64,000 nucleotides of DNA from DATFDN01 sp963830565 (GTDB lineage Bacteria > Pseudomonadota > Alphaproteobacteria > Acetobacterales > Acetobacteraceae), in contig CAWHMO010000014.1 in the NCBI GenBank assembly GCA_963830565.1, forward strand, positions 1 through 64,000, written 5' to 3'. The translations under genes were made by a program, and so were the position numbers. A model generated the notes under the pieces. That model was not told the DNA's origin. It saw only the letters and a list, made by a program, of their open reading frames with translations, and did not search any database. Each line of letters starts with the position of its first letter. Within the stretch, counting starts at the first letter, position 1. Shown piece by piece: positions 18,484 through 26,364 of this stretch.

Positions 18484-19428
18484 GCCGACGCAGTTCCCTG
18501 ATAGGTCAGCCGCTTGCCTTCGGCGCCCTTGATTGCGAGGGTCGCCCGCTCGGCATCGTCGATGCCCAAGCTTCGCGCGCTTGGAATAGCGGAAGCTGAA
18601 CTCGTCCAGATACCGCTGCAAGTGCTGCTCGCCGCAGTGCTGATACACGCCCGTGATGCCCCGCTTGAAGATGCCGAAGAAGCCTTCGGCCGAGTTGGTA
18701 GTCACGTCGCCTCGGGCATACTCCTTGGCCGAGTGATTGACCGTCTCGTGCTTGGCGAACTCGGCGCCAACCGTTGGATACAGATTGCTTTCATCGGTAT
18801 GCAGCCGGCTCTTGCGATCGGCGTTGCGGACCAAAACGTCGCGGACGTTCTTGGCCGTGACCTGCGGCATATGGAAGGCGCGAGCTTCACCACCACGCTC
18901 GACAAGGGCAACGATGGCGCGCTTCTGCGCCGACTTGCCCTTCTTGATGTAGGGGCGGCCGTGACGGTGTGGGCTCGGCGTCGGGGTCTCTTTCTTGCCG
19001 TGGTAGGCTTCGTCCGCCTCTACGATCTTGCCCTCGCCACCAAGCGGGGACGGGCTCGGATCGCGCATCGCTTCCCGGATGCGGTGGGCCATGAACCAAG
19101 CCGTCTTGTAGGTGACATCAAGCATCCGGTGAAGCTGGTGCGCCGAAACACCCTTTTTGCTGGCCGCCATCAGATGAAAGCCGAGCACCCACTTGTGAAG
19201 TTGGATATGGCTCCGCTCCATGACCGAGCCGTTGGTCACCGCGAAATGGCCCCGGCAGGCGTTGCACTGGTGAAGGCCGGGCCGATGTGACTGACCCTGC
19301 AACCTAGTAATGTTTTTGACCGAGCCGCAATGCGGGCAGAAAGGGCCGTTCGGCCACCGGATCGCCTCCATGTGGGCGCGGGCGGCATCTTCATCATGGA
19401 AGATCGGATCGATGAGGTTGACGGTCAT
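18480..19428 (-). pseudogene. IS1595-family (ISXO2-like) transposase, frameshifted near the C-terminus
   Basis: From ATG 19428 the product has the family's N-terminal zinc-ribbon (PFCPHCGSVKN ... CNACRGHFAVTNGS) and the DDE-like ISXO2 core (VEADEAYHGKK, HTDESNLYP, TNSAEGFFGIFKRGITGVYQ). After RYSKRAKLG there is one extra C in the run at 18565-18567. Removing it gives the usual family ending (IDDAERATLAIKGAEGKRL through TASA) and a stop at 18480-18482, for 315 residues. As written, translation would run out of frame to 18064. The transposase core is intact, so partial activity cannot be excluded. Confidence 0.85.
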
Positions 19429-19489
19429 GGCAGCGCCCTTTCTGCCTTGATTTATAGCCGAGCCGAATGCTATGTCAAAGGGATAATTG

Positions 19490-19502
19490 GGATAAGATGC
19501 CT
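19490..19502. repeat. Right 13-bp direct repeat flanking the IS1595-family element
   Basis: GGATAAGATGCCT repeats the sequence at 16623-16635 in the same orientation. One unmatched G (19489) separates it from the inverted end of the element. Confidence 0.7.
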
Positions 19503-19930
19503 GACGCGGCGTACACAATCCGCGGACCTTCGCGGTGGTGGGTCAGTTGTAGACTAGGGGAAGAAATTTATCCTAGTCAGGCTCGTCAGGCTCGGCTTCA
19601 GCCTCGCTGTCGTTCTCAATAGTATTGGCAGCTTGGAGGTATTCCTCCGCGTTCTCCCAATTGGGGCCGCGACGGTTGAGCCTAGGTTCTAGGACTTGGA
19701 TCAGGACCGCCTCGATTTGGTTCAAGCCCGCCCCCAATGATACCTGACGCTTGAGTTCCGTTGCTTGGTCTTTTACAAGCAATTCATTTTTGGCACCAGC
19801 TTGGTAGAAGCCGAACCATGTGAAGTAGGACCAACGGTTTCTAAGGTGGTCCCGCCGATGCTGCCGCAATCTTTTGATTATGTTCTTAGCCTGCCCAATT
19901 TGGACAGGCTGTTCGAAGCGATCGTATAGT

Positions 19931-21478
19931 GGGGCTGTTGAAAAAGCGGGCTGCTTTTAATTCGATTTCGCCTCTAACGGAGCGGATCTCAATTCGATGC
20001 TGGGCAGCAAACCTCGAGGCCAACTTGAGCTGATCATGGCGGGATCGCTGCGAGACTTGGTGCCTGACGAGCACGTGCTCGCTCGGATTGATCGCGTGCT
20101 CGATCTCGGCTGGCTGCGAGCGGAGGTTCAGGACTGTTATGCTCCGGAGGGCGCTGGCCGGCCCGGGATCGACCCCGAGGTGGCGCTGCGGCTGATGCTC
20201 TCCGGTTTCCTGCTTGGAATCGTGCACGACCGTAGGCTGATGCGCGAGGCCCAGGTCAATCTCGCCATCCGGTGGTTTGCAGGTTACGGGCTGCACGAGG
20301 TGCTGCCGGACCATTCCAGTCTGACGCGCATCCGTCAGCGTTGGGGGGCCGAGCGGTTCCGCAAGATATTTGCCCGCACTGTGCAGTCCTGTGTCGTCGC
20401 GGGCATCGCGCGCGGCGATGTGGTGCATATCGATGCGACGCTGATCCGTGCCGACGTGTCCTGGGAGAGCTTGGCGGTGCGCCATGCCGACGTAGTGCTG
20501 GCGGAAAATGATGATGACGACTCCACCACGGCCGCGACGGCGACTGCCAAACGCCGGGCCGAGCGCGACGGCAAGCAAACCGGCCGGCACAAGAAGATCT
20601 GCCTGACCGATCCCGACGCGACCATGGCCACCAACGCACGGAACCGCCGGCTCGAGCCTGCCTACAAGCAGCACACTGCCGTGGACGATGTTTGCGGCGT
20701 GGTGCTGGACGTGCAGGTCACGACCGGTGAGGTGAACGAGGGTGACCATATTTTGCCGCAGCTCGATGCCGTCGCCGCGGCGACGGGAACCGCGGTCCGC
20801 ACCGCCACGGCCGACCAAGGCTACGCCTATGCCAAAGTCTATGGCGGGCTGGAGCGGCGCGGCATCGACCCGGTGATCCCGGCCAAGAAGGAACCGATCC
20901 GCAGCAAGGTGCCGTTGCGCCGGTTCCGGTACGACGCTCGGCACGACGTCCTGCGGTGCCCGCACGGGCGCATTCTTCGTCCGCAACGGCCCGTCAAGCA
21001 CGGCCGGTTCTTCTATTCGCGCGCAGCTGATTGCAAACGCTGCCCGCTCCGGAGCGACTGTCTTTCCCCTGGCCGGGCCAACAAAGCGGTGGTGGTCGGC
21101 GATGATTATCCGGCTCTGCTGCGTGCCCGCCGTCGCAAGGAGCGCTGGTCGGAAGAAGATTCCCGCATCTATCGACGCCACCGCTGGCGTTCAGAGGGGT
21201 TTCACGGCGAGGCGAAGACCTGGCACGGGCTCGCGAGGGCCGTCCGACGCGGGCTGCAGAACATGAAAATCCAGGCGTTCCTGACGGCGACGGCGATCAA
21301 CCTCAAACGCCTCGCGACGGCACGGAACGCTCCGCTCGCCACCGCTGCGGCCTGACAGACAGCTCGAACCTACCCTCCAAGGCCAACGAGTTCGCCACGT
21401 ATCCGGCGTGCCTCCGCATTCGCCAGGGCCAGCCTCCCACGCTCAGCCGAGATCGAATGAGCGTTTTTCAACAGCCCC
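19931..21478 (+). mobile_element. IS1182-family insertion sequence
   Basis: The 1548-bp element has perfect 15-bp inverted ends (GGGGCTGTTGAAAAA). It is flanked by 5-bp direct repeats ATAGT at 19926-19930 and 21479-21483. It carries one intact transposase gene. Its insertion splits a GIY-YIG gene in the codon region just after GIYV. Confidence 0.92.
19997..21355 (+). CDS. IS1182-family transposase
   Basis: The 452-residue DDE transposase has an N-terminal dimer/DNA-binding region (LVPDEHVLARIDRVLDL, LRLMLSGFLLGIVHDRRLMR). The catalytic core has Asp in HIDATLIRADV and in TADQGYAY, and the late Glu in RSEGFHGEAKTWHGLARAVR. A cysteine cluster CKRCPLRSDC is typical of the family. The frame is intact and of normal length, so the element is probably active. 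Confidence 0.93.
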   Translation: MLGSKPRGQLELIMAGSLRDLVPDEHVLARIDRVLDLGWLRAEVQDCYAPEGAGRPGIDPEVALRLMLSGFLLGIVHDRRLMREAQVNLAIRWFAGYGLHEVLPDHSSLTRIRQRWGAERFRKIFARTVQSCVVAGIARGDVVHIDATLIRADVSWESLAVRHADVVLAENDDDDSTTAATATAKRRAERDGKQTGRHKKICLTDPDATMATNARNRRLEPAYKQHTAVDDVCGVVLDVQVTTGEVNEGDHILPQLDAVAAATGTAVRTATADQGYAYAKVYGGLERRGIDPVIPAKKEPIRSKVPLRRFRYDARHDVLRCPHGRILRPQRPVKHGRFFYSRAADCKRCPLRSDCLSPGRANKAVVVGDDYPALLRARRRKERWSEEDSRIYRRHRWRSEGFHGEAKTWHGLARAVRRGLQNMKIQAFLTATAINLKRLATARNAPLATAAA

Positions 21479-21640
21479 ATAGTACATAAATGCCCATCTG
21501 CTCCAGAAAGCTCACCTTTCTCTTCCGATTGCCAACCATGATCCCATCAAAAGATGCGCTCCCGCCGGGACCCTTCGCTCCCCAGTGAACCTTGTCCCGT
21601 TCCCACATGAAGCCGAAGTTCTTTATGATCGGCAATCTAG

Positions 21641-22488
21641 GGTCTGTTGACAATTACCTCGTTGTGATGATGGTGGCTGCGAGGCTGATGTTGGCACGGA
21701 AGCTTTCGTCGGTCTTGTCGTAGCGGGTGGCGATGGCTCGGAACTCCTTCAGCTTGGCGAAGAAGTTCTCGATCAGGTGGCGCCAGCGATACATGGCCTT
21801 GTCATAGGCGATGATCGTATTGCGGTTGGATTTGGGTGGGATGACGGCGACGGCGCCACGGTCATCGAGGTCCGCACGCAGCCAATCGGCGTCGAACGCC
21901 TTGTCACCGAGCAGGGCGTCGAAAGTGATGTCTGCGATGAGCGGCGCGACCCCTACGATGTCGTGGCGCTGTCCGGGCAAGAGCACGAAGCGGACCAGAT
22001 TTCCAAGCGCGTCCACCAGCGCGACGATCTTGGTCGTCAGCCCGCCTCGCGAGCGTCCGATGGCCTGATTGTGAGTCCCCCCTTTGCGCCGCTCGCCTTC
22101 TGATGGGCGGTGACGATCGTGCCGTCGATCAGGGCGTATTCGAAATCCGGCTCGTCGGACAAGCGCTCGAAGAGGCGCTCGAAGACGCCCGCCCGCACCC
22201 AGCGGCGGAAGCGCTGGAACACGCTGTTCCAGTGCCCGAACTCAGGCGGCAGGTCGCGCCACGGCGATCCCGCGCGCACGCGCCACAGAACCGCTTCCAG
22301 GAACAGCCGGGTGTCCTTCGCCGTCACTCCGCGATCCGACGCCTTGCCCGGCAACAGCGGGGCCATCTTCTCCCAAGCCGTGTCGCTGATCACAAATCGT
22401 CCCCTGTCCACCAAACCCTTCGCTCCGCCAAAACGGAGCTTAAATTACGGCTCAGGCCCGAGAGGAACCCACTTATTGTCAACAGGCC
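21641..22488 (-). mobile_element. IS5-family (IS427-group) insertion sequence, copy A
   Basis: The 848-bp element runs from GGTCTGTTGACAATTACC to its inverted end at AACAGGCC. CTAG lies at 21637-21640 on the left. The right-hand CTAG is split by the neighbouring IS630 (C at 22489, TA at 22490-22491). CTAG targets are characteristic of the IS427 group. It is nearly identical to copy B at 23712-24559 in opposite orientation; only a few base differences were seen. Confidence 0.92.
21654..22414 (-). CDS. IS427-group transposase, copy A, needing a programmed -1 frameshift
   Basis: Two overlapping frames encode the transposase. The first (22414-22037) gives the N-terminal 125 residues including WRDLPPEFGHWNSVFQRFRR and the first catalytic Asp in LIDGTIV. 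The second (to 21654) gives LLGDKAFDADWLR and the final YRWRHLIENFFAKLKEFR. They meet at a slippery AAAGGGGGG run (+ strand 22077-22085), where a -1 shift yields about 253 residues. This split arrangement is normal for the group and is not decay. Compared with copy B there are substitutions such as Arg for His in DESF(R/H)ANIS. Confidence 0.9.
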
Positions 22489-22491
22489 CTA

Positions 22492-23708
22492 GTATTTTGT
22501 CAGTCATCAAGTGATGGGTAGAGGCTTCGGAGTTTGGTGCGGGCCTGGCCGGTGGTGAAGTGCCAGTTGACCTTGGCTTGCCCGGCGTTGCGCTGGTCCT
22601 CCCATTGCGCGACGTGGCGGCGGAGCGTCTCGTGCTGGGCGATGCGGCGAGCGAGGCATTGCCGCGCTAACGCGCTGAACTCGATTTCGGCCATGTTGAG
22701 CCACGATCCATGCTTGGGCGTGTGGTGGAGTTCAATGCGCTCGGCCAGGCGCCTGGCCTCCTCGGGCGGGAACGCCTCGTAGAGGCTGGCGAGCGAGTGA
22801 GTGTTGAGCTGGTCCATGACCAGCACCACGCGCTCGGCGTCATGGTATGGCCCCTCGAGCAGGTCGCGCACGAAGCTGGCCCAGTCGCCGCGGCGGCGGT
22901 GCTCGGTCACGGCCACATGCCGCCAGCCGGCGAGCGGCTCAGTGGCGAGGAACAGGCTGGCCACGCCGTTGCGAACATAGACGTGGTCGAAGCGTTCAAC
23001 CGCGCCAGGCCGTGTCGGCAGGGGTTCGCGCGTTTCGCCGACCAGTTGCTTGAAAGTCTCGTCGAGGCAGACCACCGGCCGCTTCGCGTCGTAGGGACGG
23101 CTGTAGACCTCCAGCACGTCTTCCATGTGGAAGACGAACTCCGCCGAGTGCTTCGGCGGGATGCACCACATCCGCCTCAGGTGCGGCTTGAGGGCGTTTT
23201 TTTGAGCGTCTGGCGCACCGTTTCGTGCGAGAGCGCGTCGGTGTGCTGCAACTCGACCATGCGCCGCGCCAGCAGGCGCAAGGTCCAGCGCCCGCACCCT
23301 TGCGGCGGCGCGGAGCAGGCCAGCGCAATGAGGTGCGCCTCCTGCGCGCCGTCGAGCGCGCGCGTATAGACCCGCTTACCCCCGCGATACGGGCTCAGCG
23401 CGGCTGCCAGGCCCTCCTCCACGAAGCGCCGCCGCACCCGCTCTATCGTGGCCACCCCGATCCCGACCGCCTCCGCGGTCCGCTCGTCCGTCCACGCCGG
23501 GCCACCCTCCGCCGCGTCGGCCTTGAGCAGCATCTGAGCGTGCTTGAGCTTGCGAACATCCGCCTTGCCACGCGACAACAGCGCCGCGAGCTCCTCGCGC
23601 TCCATCACTGTCAGTGTCACCCGATACTTCTTCATCGCACGCCTCCGGCCATGGCTTCACCGCCAAAGCCAGAACGCACGGCCCCTCAAATCAGCTATGA
23701 CGGAGCAC
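22492..23708 (-). mobile_element. IS630-family insertion sequence
   Basis: The element is 1217 bp with TA on both sides (22490-22491 and 23709-23710), the standard IS630 target duplication. The ends share a weak inverted repeat (GTATTTTGTCA against GTGCTCCGTCA). The target TA is the centre of the CTAG that originally joined IS427 copies A and B. Without this element that junction would be a perfect palindrome. Confidence 0.85.
22500..23635 (-). CDS. IS630-family transposase, needing a -1 frameshift
   Basis: The first frame (23635-23177) encodes a helix-turn-helix N-terminus (HAQMLLKADAAEGG, AVGIGVATIERVRRRFVEEG). The second frame (to 22500) encodes the Tc1/mariner-type DDE core (VVCLDETFKQLV, VVLVMDQLNTHSLASL, HTPKHGSWLNMAEIEFSALA). 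They overlap at a run of seven A residues (T7 on the + strand, 23197-23203). A -1 slip there joins KTLKK-type sequence to ALKPHLRRMW and gives about 378 residues. Such frameshifting is common in IS630 elements. Confidence 0.88.
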
Positions 23709-23711
23709 TAG

Positions 23712-24559
23712 GGCCTGTTGACAATAAGTGGGTTCCTCTCGGGCCTGAGCCGTAATTCAAGCTCCGTTTTGGCGGAGCGAAGGGTTTGGTGGACAGGGGA
23801 CGATTTGTGATCAGCGACACGGCTTGGGAGAAGATGGCCCCGCTGTTGCCGGGCAAGGCGTCGGATCGCGGAGTGACGGCGAAGGACACCCGGCTGTTCC
23901 TGGAAGCGGTTCTGTGGCGCGTGCGCGCGGGATCGCCGTGGCGCGACCTGCCGCCTGAGTTCGGGCACTGGAACAGCGTGTTCCAGCGCTTCCGCCGCTG
24001 GGTGCGGGCGGGCGTCTTCGAGCGCCTCTTCGAGCGCTTGTCCGACGAGCCGGATTTCGAATACGCCCTGATCGACGGCACGATCGTCACCGCCCATCAG
24101 AAGGCGAGCGGCGCAAAGGGGGGACTTACAATCAGGCCATCGGACGCTCGCGAGGCGGGCTGACGACCAAGATCGTCGCACTGGTGGACGCGCTTGGAAA
24201 TCTGGTCCGCTTCGTGCTCTTGCCCGGACAGCGCCACGACATCGTAGGGGTCGCGCCGCTCATCGCAGACATCACTTTCGACGCCCTGCTCGGTGACAAG
24301 GCGTTCGACGCCGATTGGCTGCGTGCGGACCTCGATGACCGTGGCGCCGTCGCCGTCATCCCACCCAAATCCAACCGCAATACGATCATCGCCTATGACA
24401 AGGCCATGTATCGCTGGCGCCACCTGATCGAGAACTTCTTCGCCAAGCTGAAGGAGTTCCGAGCCATCGCCACCCGCTACGACAAGACCGACGAAAGCTT
24501 CCATGCCAACATCAGCCTCGCAGCCACCATCATCGCAACGAGGTAATTGTCAACAGACC
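23712..24559 (+). mobile_element. IS5-family (IS427-group) insertion sequence, copy B
   Basis: The 848-bp element is the inverted near-identical partner of copy A. CTAG lies at 24560-24563 on the right; on the left the CTAG is split by the IS630 duplication (TA at 23709-23710, G at 23711). Both element ends are intact. Confidence 0.92.
23786..24546 (+). CDS. IS427-group transposase, copy B, needing a programmed -1 frameshift
   Basis: The upstream frame (23786-24163) and downstream frame (24184-24546) encode the two halves of an IS5-family DDE transposase as in copy A. The slippery AAAGGGGGG lies at 24115-24123. After a -1 shift the reading continues TYNQAIGRSRGGLTTKIVAL, giving about 253 residues. 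Both halves are intact, so this copy may be active. Confidence 0.9.
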
Positions 24560-24579
24560 CTAGTCAGTTCCCTTCAGCA

Positions 24580-24780
24580 TCATTCACCCCTATCGCGAGT
24601 TCCGATCTCCCATTCGTCCAACACTCTCACCGTGTCGGCAAGCTCCCAAAGTGTTATGCTGATGCCTGCTGCCATCGCCGGAGTGCAGCAGAGCGTCTGG
24701 TGAATGCGGACGAAGTTGTAGTGCATGGTGTGGATCGCGACCGAATGAGCGTGGCTCTCGACCTTCTTTGAGCCCTCGTT
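24580..24780 (-). pseudogene. C-terminal remnant of an IS1-like transposase
   Basis: About 65 codons ending at 24580 encode SKKVESHAHSVAIHTMHYNF, then RIHQTLCCTPAMAAG, the recognisable C-terminal end of the IS1-like transposases annotated widely in proteobacteria. Sequence further upstream (to about 24930) keeps one open frame but does not look like the rest of the family, so the element is truncated and decayed. It lies immediately beyond the IS427 copy B insertion point. Confidence 0.65.
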
Positions 24781-24930
24781 GCCGCGCGCGAGCAGCGCGC
24801 GAACGATGTCAGGCAGGTGCGCTGTCGCCAGAGCGCGCCGAGTTCGCTGTCCATTCGCTCCAGCATGCGAAACGAGCCCGCGCCGGCGCAAGTCCTTGTC
24901 GTGGCCGGGCCGCCTCGGCAGACTCCGATC

Positions 24931-25218
24931 ATGGCCCAATTCGCCCAGTCCGACCTGTTCGCAGCCGAGCCCGCTCGCGGCGTGGACGAGCCGCCGCCCG
25001 CGGATTTCATCCAGGGCATCCGTGACGAGCTGCTGGCCACCCTGGCCCGCGCGCGGGACGCCGCCCGCCTGCCCTGGCGCGACCTGACCGCCGCGACCCT
25101 GGCCGAGCTGCGGTTCGAATCGATCTCCAATTGGCTTCCCCGGCCGGAGGCCGAGGCCCTGCGCGCCGCCTTCGCGGCCGAGATGGAACGCTTGTACGCC
25201 GCGACCGAGGGCGTCTAG
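24931..25218 (+). CDS. Conserved hypothetical protein
   Basis: The 95-residue product starts MAQFAQSDLFAAEPARG and has a helical body (FIQGIRDELLATLARARDA, AEALRAAFAAEMERLYAA) with a conserved-looking LPWRDLTAATLAELRFESI centre. No enzymatic motif or membrane segment is seen. It lies 57 bases before the second amidohydrolase pair and may share its transcript. ATG 24931 was chosen because sequence upstream is arginine-rich and unlike coding sequence. Function unknown. Confidence 0.6.
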   Translation: MAQFAQSDLFAAEPARGVDEPPPADFIQGIRDELLATLARARDAARLPWRDLTAATLAELRFESISNWLPRPEAEALRAAFAAEMERLYAATEGV

Positions 25219-25275
25219 CCGGGCATTGCCGCCGAAGCCGGGGCGCGCCTATGGTGGCCCGGTCAAGGAGGCGAC

Positions 25276-26349
25276 GTGGCCATTCCCGCCCCCGGTGCGA
25301 TCGACTGCGACGTCCATCCGGCGCTGCCCGGCACCCATGTCCTGCTCCCCTATCTGGACGATTACTGGCGCGAGCATGTGCGTATGCGCGGGCTGGAGCG
25401 GGACAACTACGACCTTGGCGCCTATCCGCCCAACGCTCCGCTGTCAGGCCGGCCCGACTGGCGGGCCGGGTCCAAGCGGCCGGGCAGCGATCCCGACCTG
25501 CTGCGGACGCAGGCGCTGGACGCCTTCGGCTCGCGCTTCGCCATCTGCAACGTGCTGCACGGCGCGCAGGTGGTGTTCAGCGAGGATTTCTCGGCCGCGT
25601 TCTGCCGCGCCATCAACAAGTGGATCGCGGCGGAATGGCTGGACGCCGACCCGCGCCTGCGCGCCTCCATCGTGGTGCCCGGCCACAGCCCCGAACTGGC
25701 CGCGCAGGAGATCGAGCGCTGCGCCGAGGACCGGCGCTTCGTGCAGGTGCTGCTGCTGGCGATGCAGGAGCTGCCGCTGGGGCGCCGGCAGAACTGGCCG
25801 ATCTACCGCGCCGCCGAGCGGCTGGGGCTGCCCATCGGCGTCCATGCCGGCTCGACCATGCGCCACCCGACCACGTCGATCGGCTGGCCGAGCTATCTGC
25901 TCGAGGACTACGTGGCGCAGTCGCAGGGCTGCGCCGCCGCGCTGAACAGCCTGATCGTCGAGGGCGTATTCGTGGAGTTCCCGCGCCTCAAGGTGGTGCT
26001 GATCGAATCCGGCGTGACCTGGCTGCCGGCCTGGATCTGGCGCGCCAACAAGACCTGGCGCGGCGTGCGGGCCGAGGTGCCGTGGCTGAAGCGCTCGCCC
26101 GCCGAATATCTGCGCGAGCATGTGCGCCTCACCGTCCAACCCTTCGACGCTCCGCCCGAGCCGGCGCAGCTTGAACGGGTGCTGGACGAGATCGGGTCGG
26201 AGGAGATGCTGCTTTTCGCGACCGACTACCCGCACTGGCACTTCGACGGGCAGGATGCGTTACCTGACGGGCTGCCGGCGGGTTTGGCGCGGAAGATCCT
26301 GATCGACAACCCAATGAGCACCTATCCGCGCCTCGCGGAGAGTGCGTAG
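25276..26349 (+). CDS. Amidohydrolase-2 family TIM-barrel hydrolase, pair 2 member A
   Basis: The 357-residue product is a paralogue of the gene at 4644-5708. It has IDCDVHP at the N-terminus, IGVHAGS in the middle and FATDYPHWHF near the C-terminus as expected metal ligands. The start is GTG 25276 behind an AAGGAGG ribosome site. It precedes member B by 15 bases, whereas pair 1 overlaps. Over the second half, identity to pair 1 member A is high by eye (shared GRRQNWPIY, EVPW, LARKI-IDNP). Substrate unknown. Confidence 0.87.
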   Translation: MAIPAPGAIDCDVHPALPGTHVLLPYLDDYWREHVRMRGLERDNYDLGAYPPNAPLSGRPDWRAGSKRPGSDPDLLRTQALDAFGSRFAICNVLHGAQVVFSEDFSAAFCRAINKWIAAEWLDADPRLRASIVVPGHSPELAAQEIERCAEDRRFVQVLLLAMQELPLGRRQNWPIYRAAERLGLPIGVHAGSTMRHPTTSIGWPSYLLEDYVAQSQGCAAALNSLIVEGVFVEFPRLKVVLIESGVTWLPAWIWRANKTWRGVRAEVPWLKRSPAEYLREHVRLTVQPFDAPPEPAQLERVLDEIGSEEMLLFATDYPHWHFDGQDALPDGLPAGLARKILIDNPMSTYPRLAESA

Positions 26350-26364
26350 CAAGGAGCGCGTGCA

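Larger units (their letters stand above)
16636..19488 (-). mobile_element. IS1595-family element with passenger genes, interrupted by an IS5 element
   Basis: Perfect 20-bp inverted ends (AATTATCCCTTTGACATAGC at 16636-16655 and its complement at 19469-19488) bound the element. Inside are a frameshifted ISXO2-type transposase, a small basic protein gene, a 41-codon reading frame and an MltR-like gene. Removing the inner IS5 element and its duplicated TTA leaves about 1920 bp. Flanking 13-bp direct repeats support insertion as a unit. A broken transposase means this copy is probably not autonomous unless the frameshift is a sequencing error. Confidence 0.8.
19573..21635 (-). pseudogene. GIY-YIG nuclease-like gene split by an IS1182 element
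   Basis: Removing the IS1182 element and one copy of the ATAGT duplication joins 21635-21479 to 19925-19573 into 170 codons. The junction reads GIYVLYDRFEQPVQIGQAKN, which contains the GIY motif and a degenerate YIG-type strand (VQIGQA), followed by IIKRLRQHRRDHLRNRW. This is the core of GIY-YIG nuclease-fold proteins. The C-terminus is acidic. The start is probably TTG 21635 or ATG 21608; an AGGGAA ribosome-site-like sequence upstream is now displaced to beyond 24560 by three further IS insertions. The gene is inactive in this arrangement. Confidence 0.72.

Noticed and set aside
18514..19290. 258-codon rightward frame across the IS1595-family transposase
   Set aside because: The reverse strand holds the complete zinc-ribbon and catalytic segments of a transposase, so this is antisense shadow.
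22037..23635. Split IS427 and IS630 transposase frames as decayed genes
   Set aside because: Both splits fall on slippery runs (AAAGGGGGG and A7) typical of programmed frameshifting in these families, and the halves are otherwise intact.
21641..24559. A composite transposon made by the two IS427 copies carrying IS630 as cargo
   Set aside because: The junction sequences show that A and B shared one CTAG and IS630 inserted later by its own TA duplication, so no cargo was captured between two independent insertions.
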